This document shows, one piece after another, positions 36,091 through 46,429 of a stretch of DNA of 64,000 nucleotides (positions within the stretch are counted from its first letter, which is position 1; each line of letters opens with the position of its first letter). The notes under the pieces were generated by a model that had not been told where the DNA came from, made no database searches, and saw only the letters and a program-made list of their open reading frames with translations. The stretch is from NCBI GenBank assembly GCA_022264855.1, contig JABYQU010000002.1:868001-932000 (forward strand). The letters run 5' to 3'. The position numbers and the translations under genes are program-made. The DNA comes from Lenzites betulinus (Eukaryota; Basidiomycota; Agaricomycetes; Polyporales; Polyporaceae).

Positions 36091-39000
36091 ATGTCAATGG
36101 CCGTCCCAGACACCTTCCCCAAGCCCCTCCCCCCGCCCGCCAAGGACGAAAAGCTGCCGTCGCTACCCCCGCCAGACTTCGACTCCGGCGCCCTCCCCCC
36201 GCCGCCCCCCAAGATTGTCCATGATTTCGCCCCCGACGCCCATCCACCTCACAAGCCGCTGCCGCCCATCGATGTCAAGGCTTCGCTTGGCACTTCTGAC
36301 CTCTGTACGTATCCTCTCCCAACTGCCACGCAATCCCTCTCAACCGCCCCGCATGTCCAAAGCCCTCGGATCTGCCCCTCTTACACCTCTTACGCCCGCC
36401 CCCGGCTCGCTGCCATCCATACCCCCTTCGCCCTCTTCCGAGGGAAGACACAGGAAGGCCAACCCGCTCACAGACCTCATTGATACGGAGAAGGTATATG
36501 TAGATCTACTCACAGGGATTATCCGCGTACGTTCTTCTATTCCTCTTCTCTGTCGTAACAGCCGTCAATTTCCGCCCGAATACAGAAAGTCGCCGCGGCA
36601 TGGTCGCGCTCCAACCTCCCACCGCCAGAATTGGATACCATGTTTCGAAGCATAGAGAGTATCTACAAAGCTAATCGGTCCCTGCTGGGGGTGCGTCTAA
36701 ATTTGCTCATTTCCTCACGCACCGTCTCACGTCTTCTGCCCGCTCCAGAAACTGAAGGAGATTGGGACGAACCCTTCCTCGCCCAAGGCCCTTGGAGACT
36801 TGCTCATGCGATGGGTGCGTAGGCATCGCCTGTAGATCCCTCACTGCTTACAGTCCACCAGATCGACGATCTGGACGGTCCCTACACGAACTATGCTGCC
36901 AAGTTTCGCAGCGGCTTCGACTACTGGGAGCCCGTACAGTCTAATGCTCGCGTCCGCACCATCCTCGCCATGTTCTCGTCGACCAATCCCCCGCCATTGC
37001 CGGCGTCGTCCCCGGCGCATCCAGCAGAGCCGCCTATATGGACCCTCGATGAGCTGTTCATCCTGCCCAGAGGTCGCATCAAGTACTACAAGAAGTTGTA
37101 TGGGCGCCTGCTGAAGAGCACCACTCCTGGCCGCAGTGACCACCGCCTGCTTAGTGGCGCGCTGGATAAGCTGGACAAGCTGCTTGCCACGATCGACAGC
37201 CGGGGACAGTTGCGCGTTGGCGGGGATGACCCGGCCCCGGTGGCGCCACCAATTGAGACTGAGGACGAAGTCGTGATCGACATGCGCACACGCCAGAGCA
37301 CATTGGTCCCGCAGCCGCGTGAACCCTCCACAATCAGTGCATCGCCTTCTCAGCGTGCGAGTGATTCTACCCGGGCGAGCGGCAGCCTTTCCAGCAGGTC
37401 AGTATCCATCAGCGCGGTGTGATGTTGTATTGACAAAGTGATTTCCTAGTGGGCGGAGGTCAGAGGACACGGCTCCAACGACGGACAGCAGAGGGTCGAC
37501 ATCGACATTGAACATGCCTGTAACAGATCTCGAACGCCGCCTTTCCACCGACCGCACCTTAGACATATTCTCAATGAAACCGAAGGCACGTCCGTTGTTC
37601 TGCATGTCTCTGATCCATTTTATTGATCCAGGTCTACCTGACTGCAGCAAGTCCGCCTCCAAATTTCGCCCGCAAACCTACACTATACCCGAGAGCTGCG
37701 CTGCTCTACACCAGTACACATGTCCATCACACCCAAAGCGACTGGCGTCCAAGTTGTGCAAGAACACGGACACATCTTCCTGCTCACCGACTTGATGCTT
37801 GTATGTGAGCGCATGACTCAGAAGGAGATGGAGTCCTTCGGTCGGGATGGGCCAGACATGTGGCTGTTATACCCGCCTCTTACTGGCAAGCATCTGCGCG
37901 TAGCGCCCGTAGACGGTAAGTTTTGACGGATCACTGGCGGTCTCTCTCTGATGGAGTACGCCTCTGCCAGATTACTCGCTGTCCGTTACCATCCTTCGGA
38001 AGGAAACGCTCCTACTGCGCACGGACTCAACGTCAGCCCGCGACCGGCTCATCGCCGATTTCCGAGAATGCATTGAGACGGCAAGCTCGCGTACGTACTC
38101 TCCCGTTCCTGACGTTAGCACGTTTACTCATTGCATTTGCCAAACAACCCCACCGGTTTGCAGTGATACCCCCTTCCTCTAATAACCCGCCCCCGCCAGT
38201 GCCCGCTTTGCCGTCCACAGGAAGCAACATGGGCAATAGCGTCTCAAGACCGCAGACCGCTCCCCTCGATCGCAGCGCGACGTCATCGATTTCGCAAGCA
38301 CCCTCCGAACGGTCCAGTGCAAACATGAGCCCAGCACGCGCGTTGTCACCCGCCAGCGCGTCCTCATCACGTCGCTCAAATGACGCGATGTCGGGCCCGC
38401 CATCGCGTGCGAACTCGGCCTCAATGGCGCTTGCCGACGCCGCACTATCCGGGAGCCTGTCTAGGTTGGATATGGGTGGGCCCGCGCAGCAACAAGGGTA
38501 TCCCCAACGCTCGACGTCTGTGAACTCCCATGGCGGTCCTTCGCCGCCATTCGGTCCTGGCCAAATTATGCCTCCGCAGAGCTTCGGACCAGGACAGACC
38601 ATGCCTCCGCGCGGACCTGTCGGGCCAGGACAGATGATGCCACCGCAGGCCTTTCAGCCGGGACAAGTCATGCCTCCCCAGGCGTATGGCCCGGGACCAG
38701 GCATGCCGATGAATGGTCCAGGAGGAATGGCGAGACCACCGCCGTCTGCATACGGGCAAGGCATGCCGCCTTCGCGCAACCCAAGCTTGTCGCAGGGTCC
38801 GCCGCAAGTCGGGCAGTCGTACCAGGGAGGGCCGCCGCAGGTTGGACAGTCGTACCAGGGAGTGCCTCAACAGCAGCGTTCACTTCCGCCAGGGGCCATG
38901 CCGCCACAACAACGGCCGCCTCTGCAAGGGCCTGGGCCCCGACCGGGTATGGGTCCTGGCATGTACCCGCCCCCACGCCCGCCGTCCGAGCCTACCATGG

Positions 39001-39662
39001 ACAGTGGCCTGCGGAAGTCGCCATCGTCCCGTTCGATGGCATCGCAGTATGATCGCAACCAGTATACCGCCTCCCCACCGCCTATGCCGGGCTACCCCGG
39101 TGATCTACCCCCGCCGCGCCCCGGGTTCCTCCCCAGGAGCGATTCGTCGAGCTCGCTCCCGGCGATGTCCAGCTCAGGTCTGCACGCGCCCCAGCCACGC
39201 CCTCTACTGCCCTCAGCGCAGATCAGCATGCGTTCCGTGTCGACCGCAGGGTCGTTCTCGATCGAGGAGCCGAGTCCGCCAGGGTCGCCCGTGGAGGAGC
39301 GCCGCCAGACAGGGCCGGTGACGTCCGTGATCTCCGCGCAGATGAAGTGCAAGGTGTTCCTGAAGCGCGAGCACGCGCAGTGGAAGTCGCTGGGCAGCGC
39401 GCGCCTGCGGCTGTACCGCGAGGACCCGACGAACATCAAGCAGCTCGTCGTCGAGGCGGAAAACCGCGACAAGACGGTGCTGATCTCGACGATTGTCCTC
39501 ACGGACGGCGTCGAGCGCGTGGGCAAGACCGGCATTGCGATCGAGCTCAGCGATAAGGGCCTCCGCACGGGGATCGTGTACATGCTGCAGCTCCGCAACG
39601 AGAAGAGCGCGAGCGGGCTGTTCGACCAGCTTCTCGCTGGCTCGGATCGCGCCGCGCGGTGA
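36091..39662 (+). CDS. RhoGEF (DH-PH type) with long Pro/Ser-rich linker and C-terminal PH-like domain
   Basis: Probable guanine-nucleotide exchange factor for a Rho-family GTPase. First exons: 36091-36304, 36363-36526, 36586-36690, 36749-36814, then from 36862. The N-terminus is proline-rich. The DH domain begins NPLTDLIDTEKVYVDLLTGIIRKVAAAWS and continues FRSIESIYKANRSLL, LGDLLMRW, DDLDGPYTNYAAKFRSGFDY, and WTLDELFILPRGRIKYYKKL with YGRLLKST. A PH-like region follows around 37720-38090 (GHIFLLTDLMLVCERMTQKE, WLLYPPLTGKHLRV). Then comes a very long low-complexity linker with GPGQxMPPQ repeats (38550-38700). The C-terminal domain MKCKVFLKREHAQWKSLGSAR resembles a PH/Ran-binding-like fold and ends at 39662. 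Rac1 lies about 3 kb away, a possible substrate by function though not by evidence in the sequence. Confidence 0.82.
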
Positions 39663-40094
39663 GCCTTCTGCCCCTCTGTTACTCTTCGTTATATGGACCC
39701 GCGGTGCTCGCTTGGGTTTGTTCATTTCTACCCTTGTTTTCTGCCTGTATATATCCACGCTGGACGCAGCGAGGCGGCGCCCTTTGCTGCTCGCACTAGT
39801 ACGCACACTCCTAGCCGGACACTTCCGCTCCCCACACGTAGTTCACACTGATTGTCTTACCAACCGCACCGTGCCACCGTCGTCGCAATTTCCTTCACGT
39901 CTTCATATTACCATAGACCCGTCTATTAGCATATCTCTGTTTCCGTTTCTTCTACGTACTTCTCACCACCCGGTCACTCTACACGGCTGTAGCCTTCAAT
40001 GCTCCCCAACCTCTAATCGAAGCGTGTGTGTATACGGAAACTGCCTGAGTGCGGTATGGTGCCTTTGGTAAGTACTGTACCCGTGGTCTGCCAG
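39663..40094. other. Convergent intergenic region (3' UTRs)
   Basis: Separates the RhoGEF (+) and the exonuclease (-) stops. T-rich and AT-richer than the flanking genes; no coding exon seen. Confidence 0.45.
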
Positions 40095-41896
40095 CTAGAC
40101 CGGTGGCCAGCGCAGTTCCGCTGCGAGAGAGATGTGGTCGCTGCCGCAGACGCCTTTGCGCGGCAGACCCTCTCCGAACGCCTCCTTGGGATGCGGCTTC
40201 GCGAGGCGCAAGACGGAGACATCTCGTCCGGGGGCGTCGAAAACAAAGATGTAATCTGCAACGCAACGCCTCCCGCATCAGTGTGTGGACCCCGCCATAT
40301 AGACAAGCCCAGGTACCTAGCACCGCCTGCCAGTACTGCGACGTGGTTCAGCCTCGCGCGAATTTGCAAGAGACAGCGGGGGGCTTACATGCGTGTAGCT
40401 CGTGTAGATTGGCTCGAACCCTCCGCGGCGACTCTCGGGCACAGACACCCTGCTCCCAAACGTGAGCGCGCTGTCCGAGATGCCCGGCACGCGCCTCTGC
40501 CCTTCGTCGTACGTGCTGGTGACACGCCCGGACTGCCTGAAGAGCGTGTCGAGCTCGGCGGCAGTGAGGAGGCCATCCGCCGGCTGTGCAGGGCGTGCGT
40601 TGACGATGATGCGATCCGGATCGTTCTTGCCTGCCTCCGCGCCCTCCTCGTCCTCCTCCGCCGACGCAGCAGGCGTCGCCGCGACGGTGGGATCGATGGT
40701 TTTATGCACGACGTATGATGAGGCGAGACGCTTCTTTTGCTCCGGGAGGAGCGGGTCGCCCATGAGCAGCGCGTACGCCGGGTCGTCTGGCCCAAAATTG
40801 AAGTCTGCGCGTTAGACAGGATCAGCACTCCTTGGCAGCAGCGATGCTGGGAAGCTCTGCCCACCGCCAGCGATGATGGATGGCCACTGCCGTTCTTGCT
40901 CCGGGCCTTCGCTGCGGAACTTCGCAACCTCTCGCAACAGGATGGCAGCCTGCCTATCACGTAGCGTCAGTTATGCAGTGCTCTGCAAATCGAACTCGGA
41001 CGGGATACCTGGCGCGTTCATACGCGTATCTGACAACTGGACATGAGCACAGAACAGACCAAGGATGGTGTCTAGACCGACGTACGCAGGGTGCCAGAAC
41101 AGGTGCGTCGTCGCGACGATCACGCCGTCGCCTTCCGCGCCCAACTTTCGAAGCGCGACGAGGGAACCGATGTTCTTGGTGCGGAAGCTCGAGCCCCGTC
41201 GCGCCTGTTCCTCGCCGTCTTCCCGGACGTCCTGCTCGTCGTAGATCACGACCTTCTGGCGCACGCATTCGTACGCGTCTTTGCGGAACGCGATGAGGCA
41301 CCCGTGCTTCTTGCGCGGGCCGGCGGCGTACACCCAGGCGTACCCTGCCTTCTCGAGTTCGGGGAAGAGTTTCTCGGTTCTATCAACTTCCTGTGTGTGT
41401 TTCGCACGGGATGAGCAAAGAACGCGGGAAACGAACGGTCGATGACAACGTACTTGCATACAGCAGATGTCGGCTTGGTGCGACGCGATCTCGCGGTAGA
41501 GCATGTGCTCGCGCTGGCTCGCTTTCAAACAGTCGCTCGTAGGGAACATCTCCCTCCCTGTGTTATGTCAGACATGCCTCTTCTTGCTTAGTCGGCGTAT
41601 GCCAGACTGACTCACGGACGAGAGTTTGGGCCAGGATCTATGAGCAGACCGTGTCATGAGCCGAGTCATAACGGGGAACATACTCTACCAACATTCCATG
41701 TCATCACGCGGATGGTTTGTCCCGCCGTTTCCAGGCTGGCGGGGACCGTATCCGCCCATTCGCGGGGTAGGAAGCGTCCGCGTTCATCATCGACCTTCGC
41801 CACGGGAGCCGGTGTGTTCTTTGCCTGCTGTTTCTTGAGGCGGCGTTCTTCTGCCTTAGCCAAGTCTTCTGCAGAAGGTTGGTACGCTTTGGACAT
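40095..41896 (-). CDS. CCR4/Ngl-type endonuclease-exonuclease-phosphatase family RNase
   Basis: Probable 3'-5' RNA exonuclease or deadenylase-like enzyme of the Ngl/Angel group. From 41896: MSKAYQPSAEDLAKAEERRL, then RVMTWN (strand 1 of the EEP fold). Next are MLAQTLVRREMFPTSDCLKAS, ADICCMQEVDR with the metal-binding glutamate, and KHGCLIAFRK. Then GVIVATTHLFWHP, IAGDFNFGPDD with the catalytic Asp and Asn, an acidic insert, LTLDYIFVFDAPGRDV and the final catalytic SDHISLAAELRW. The stop is at 40095. The block order is that of Ngl2-like proteins. An in-frame upstream ATG at 41989 would add a basic extension (MRHRKPPSRLRSTDFCSSRP) that could be a mitochondrial presequence. Several short introns are present; not all borders were placed. 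Confidence 0.88.
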
Positions 41897-41989
41897 CGTG
41901 CAGAAACGTTTTCCAGCGACTACGTGCTGCGGCCTCGAGGAGCAAAAGTCTGTCGATCTTAGTCTACTCGGTGGCTTGCGATGACGCAA

Positions 41990-42599
41990 TGGTCTATAGA
42001 GACCGCGGATGAGCGCTATCGCCTTCAGTTTTTACTCTAGGATCTATCCACCCCGGATGGACTGGTCAGATTCTATGGATGGAACGCCTGTGGGGTTAGT
42101 TGTGGGACTTTGAAGGGTTGTAGATGACCGTCGCAGACAACCTGTACGAAGCCTTCGTTGCGGTAAACGCAGCTTGCCTGCATCACATGACAGCACCCGA
42201 GACCGCTCATAGTGATAGCTATAACGAAGCAATGTTTGCGTAAGAGATCATATCTCAAAGGCCATTTAAAGCACGACTACATGACGTAGGGAATAGGCAC
42301 ACGGGCGAAGAGCCCGAAATGCAGGTTGGCCTGTACAATGCAATATGATATCTCTGAAAACGCTAACTAGAACGAACACCGGCAAAGAAGACATAAACGA
42401 CCGCAGGTGACCGCAAGCCCCGTGAGGAATTAGAAGGTAAACACGGCTATCCATGGACTCACTATATTCCTAGGTGGCGGAAATCAGGGTCATGGCGCGA
42501 ACAGCGGGACATACACAAGTCGTAAATGGTTGCAAGATCGTAAATGGTATGATGGTAGTCGTACTGGCAGGTCATGATTCCGCACGGCTTCAAGGGAGC
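41990..42599. other. Intergenic region, no gene recognised
   Basis: About 600 nt between the start of the exonuclease gene and the end of the Rac1 gene (both -). It is AT-richer than the coding DNA and should contain the Rac1 3' UTR and the exonuclease promoter. No coding motif found. Confidence 0.45.
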
Positions 42600-43601
42600 T
42601 CAAGCGATGATGCACTTGGACTTGCTGCCCTTCTTGGCGGGTTGCGGGGGAGGGTTCACTGGAATGCAGTTCTGCGATCAGAACTTACTCTCAAACGTCT
42701 GAACGGCATCATCACTTACGGACTGCGCGGATGGCCTCGTCAAAGACAGTCTTGAGGCCTTTCTGGGTCAGGGCAGAACATTCCAGGTACTTCACAGCAC
42801 CAATGTCGCGAGCCATCTGAACACCCTGGGAGTACTGGATAGGCGCCATGCGGCTGTCGTCGTGTTATGAGCCAGTGCCTCCGCCAGAATACCTGATATA
42901 CTAGACGTACCGGTCCCTCAGCTTCTCAATCGTCGCGGGGTCCTCACGCAAATCCAACTTCGTTCCCACGAGAACAATGGACGTTGAGGGCGCATGGTGC
43001 GAGATCTCGGGATACCACTTGAAACGATGATCGCAAGCAGTCAGGATCAAAACGTATACCGGTGACCTGTGCGCTGTGCATGCCACGTACCTTGGTCCGC
43101 ACGTTCTCGAAACTCGGGGGGCTTACGAGGGAGAAGCAAATGAGGAACACGTCCGTCTGGGGGTACGACAGCGGCCGGAGACGATCGTAATCCTCCTGAC
43201 CGGCGGTATCCCAAAGACCGAGGGAAATGGTCTTGCCATCGACCATGACATTTGCCGAGTAGTTATCGAATACTGGGGTGGGAAGGCATTACAGCGGTGT
43301 TCGACGCGTTCCACGCAACGTGTGTACTCACCAGTTGGGATATACTCTCCCTGTTAGGCGTGGGGTCAACAAGGCGCTCAACCTGACAACGGGTGGACGT
43401 ACGGGGAAGGCATTGGTGGTGTATGAGATGAGAAGACAGGTCTACGGAGGCCGAATGGTGAGCTGAAGACCTCGTCGCTTCTCCGGGAGCGTACTCGCCT
43501 TTCCCACAGCACCATCTCCTACAACAACACCTGACTGCGTGTCAGCACACGATGGTCAGTGTGGGCGGCCAGGGGTGCGACTCACATTTAATGGCCTGCA
43601 T
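42600..43601 (-). CDS. RAC1: Rac1 small GTPase
   Basis: Rho-family switch controlling actin, polarity and NADPH oxidase in fungi. Eight exons phase end to end: 43601-43586, 43530-43499, 43441-43403, 43350-43332, 43272-43091, 43017-42911, 42853-42720 and 42658-42600; 195 residues. All G boxes are visible: P-loop GDGAVGKT, switch [41 protein letters not shown] and [18 protein letters not shown]. Membership in Rac rather than Cdc42 is supported by [18 protein letters not shown] and by the C-terminus [18 protein letters not shown], a short basic stretch followed by a CaaX box. The intron between the P-loop lysine and threonine (43498-43442) starts with GC (AAG|GCGAGT). A conserved protein makes this reading hard to avoid. 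Confidence 0.95.
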
Positions 43602-44713
43602 TCTGTGTATTTAGAGTCGTCTATGAGATCTCTTGTTTCGTGGCGGGAAGGGGGGATATCTTGGTGGAGGTCAGAGGAAAGAGGTTACGGGCGATATTGG
43701 GATAGGCGAAGAGTGACGACGAGTGTGGTAACGCGAGTGAGACGACAGGCACGTGAAATGGGATGGAGCAAACGGTGCGTTACCTGGATAGATACAAGAG
43801 AGGAAGGAAGCAGGCGTAAGAAATGTGGTGTAGGAGGACGAGGAGGAGGAAGAGGAATGGAGGGAAGATTGGCTGTAGGCTGTACTGATGGTCCTTACCA
43901 GGTTGGTTCTACGCCAAAGTAGCCATATCATCGCGAAATCATCCTCTTTCTCACGTTAGCGCCCTCTTGGCCCAGCCCGCTCCCTCTCTATTCATCCTCG
44001 CGTCTCCAGAAATCCCCTCGTTTACCCAGCCATCTGCTTGGACGACCTTGCATGCGGTCTCAAGCCCAATAGAGCCCAATAGAGCCCAATGTCCACGCCT
44101 GTCAGCGACAGGCGTACCGTACACACCGCCCAAATCAAGCCCGTTCCATCGGACGTTCCTGCTCGTTCCTTCATCCGGTCGACCTCACTTGGCGGCTCAC
44201 GATGTTCTCATGTGAACACCGGTGGATCTACAACCTTCTGCAGCTAGTCTTCTCGAGCCCGATCCTGCGTAATCGGACTTTGAGTCAAAGCCAGGAGGTG
44301 GCACGCCCGCCGCCCGCTGTTAGTGTGATCGTCTTCCCCCACTTTGTAGATCACACATCGTCTGCCTAGGGGAGACAACCGCCCGCTGACCGTCGACCGC
44401 GCGCCGGCCTGCGAAATGCATCGATGAGCATCGGCTGATATGTTGCCCCGTACGCTCGTCCATGTCTGTTATCAAGATGCCTTTCCTGCGCTCCTCTTGA
44501 GGGTAGGCTAGCAGAGGATGTTTCACTGAGGATTCCTATTCACACGTACGCCGGGCCACTGCAGACGCGTCTGACGCCTCCAGCCAATGACATCAGTCGC
44601 ACATAATTGCGTGTACTACGGCCCCATATACATAACTTGCCACCGTACCACTTGTTAGCTATAGGGACCTTCCTCGATTGCTACGCCCACCCGCTGTCCG
44701 TCCAGTTTTCGCC
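43602..44713. other. Divergent promoter region between Rac1 and the Shb17-like gene
   Basis: About 1.1 kb shared upstream DNA. It contains a purine-rich block near 43630-43880 and a three-copy 10-nt repeat at 44063-44090. No coding exon recognised. Confidence 0.5.
44063..44090 (+). repeat. Short tandem repeat, about 3 copies of AGAGCCCAAT
   Basis: Three near-perfect adjacent copies of a 10-base unit (the first lacks its leading bases) in the divergent promoter region. Probably a simple minisatellite. Confidence 0.8.
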
Positions 44714-45851
44714 ATGTCAGAACGACCTATGCCTCGCCTCTTCCTCATCCGACACGGTAAGGATACATCTCGCCCACCCCTATGTGATGTGCTGAAGTAA
44801 AACGACGTGCGGTCGCCTCTAGGCCAGACGGAATGGTCAATCAATGGGTCAGTCCATGCCATGCACAATATCACACGTCTTGACTGGCTGATACGCCGCC
44901 TATGACAGTCGTCACGTCTGTCTAGTTCCAGTCTGTTACCTGACGCTTACGCGACTGACGCGGTCTATCTGTTTAGACTGGTCGTAGCGATATTCCTCTC
45001 ACCGCTGAAGGTGAGCGGGAAGCTGCTGAGGAGGCCGCTATCCTAGTCGGCGAGGGCAGTAAGCGTTCTTTAGGTTGTGCTATGAAATGTACGCCGGTAT
45101 AACTATGACCCTGCAGAGATAATCGACCCGAAGAATATCTGCACGGTCTTTGTGTCACCGAGGATCCGCGCTCACAGGACATTCCACCTACTATTTGAGC
45201 ACCTCCCCGAGATCCCACACCATGTCACCACGGAAGAGGTGAGGGAATGGGACTACGGCGAGTATGAGGGCCTCAAGCCTGCGGAAATCAAGAAACTCAA
45301 CCCGACCTGGACGATCTGGAAGGACGGGTAAATTCCCTCATGCGCACCGCCATGTTATCCTTTTGACACGCTCTACAGATGCCCTGGAGGCGAAAGTACG
45401 GAGGAGATGTGCCATCGCATCGACTGTGTCATCGAGAAGGTGGGAATCTCGCGCGGACCTATTACTTATTATCTTATGACAATCGTCGTGATATCATGGC
45501 AGGTCCGCGAGCATCACCGCGCTTGGAAAGAAGAGGGAAAGGGCAGCCGCGACGTTGTTATCGTTGCCCATGGCCATTTTAGCCGTGTCCTTATCGCGCG
45601 CTGGATCAACTTCCCCCTCTCCCTAGGTGAGTGTCTATGATACGCTTCACTTGAACTGCAATACTCATCGAGTGTGCCAGGAACGCACTTCAATGTCGAG
45701 CCCGCCGGCGTAAGTATCAGGTTACGTTAGATAAGTATGGGTCAATGACTGATGTTTTGCGGTTTGCTAGGTTGCCATCCTGGGATATAACCACAAGAAC
45801 CTGGCCGAGCCTGCGCTGAACGCGCTGAACCTGTATGCGAAGCCTCAGTAA
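44714..45851 (+). CDS. Histidine-phosphatase family sugar bisphosphatase (Shb17-like)
   Basis: Phosphoglycerate-mutase-fold phosphatase most like yeast Shb17, which hydrolyses sedoheptulose-1,7-bisphosphate to feed ribose synthesis. Nine exons phase exactly: 44714-44756, 44823-44847, 44909-44915 (7 nt), 44977-45058, 45117-45327, 45379-45439, 45503-45626, 45681-45709 and 45771-45851; 220 residues. Motifs: catalytic [75 protein letters not shown] and the closing [13 protein letters not shown]. The 7-nt exon supplies Gly(part)-Arg-His of the conserved SxNGRHTG segment. The protein is shorter than yeast Shb17 (271 residues), lacking an insert before the C-terminus. It could alternatively be a related broad-specificity phosphatase. 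Confidence 0.88.
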
Positions 45852-46429
45852 TGAGTCGCGAGACTAGTAGAATTTCGCTATTAATTACTAGCGATTCTCT
45901 GTGCGCGGCCGTCACCTCAATGGCATCTATTCTGAATTTTGAAGGAACGAGTATCTTCCACAAGACCTGGAGGCTGGTTTACGAGCCTAGCTCAAATAGC
46001 TCAGCCGCTTTTGTATATATGCCTTCCAGAAACCTATGTAGTGTGTAAAAAATTGATACCACGTAACTACGAGTCTCTCCGTGTCGTTCGCGTCCGAGTT
46101 TGCGTGTTTCTGGGCGCTCGCGTCGCTGGAGTCGACCCACACATTAATCTCGGCAACAGCTGTATCAATAGAACCTTCCTACATAGCAATTACACATCTT
46201 GTACACCTGTTATTGTACAATAAGCGGTTATGTAGAGAGACGGAAGAGACATGCGTAATCGTACGGTGATTTGTGGCTTGGTATAGAAAAGTATAGAAGA
46301 TCCGCTTTATACGCGCTTGTACAGCTTGTGTTTGCCGGTTACAGGTCTGTCACAAACTCCCATCCTGTGGTGATCCCACTCTGCGCACTGTGCTCCTGCA
46401 CAGTTTCCTACTCTTACTGAACTACTCTA
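45852..46429. other. Intergenic region, no gene recognised
   Basis: About 580 nt between two plus-strand genes, AT-richer than the flanks, presumably 3' UTR and the promoter and leader of the coiled-coil gene. No motif found. Confidence 0.45.

Noticed and set aside
34832..36212. Very long minus-strand open frames (410-433 codons) running from the orphan membrane gene into the RhoGEF start
   Set aside because: The composition is Arg/Pro/Ser-rich shadow coding caused by high GC; the real exons lie in another phase with proper introns, and the 3' part is antisense to the RhoGEF.
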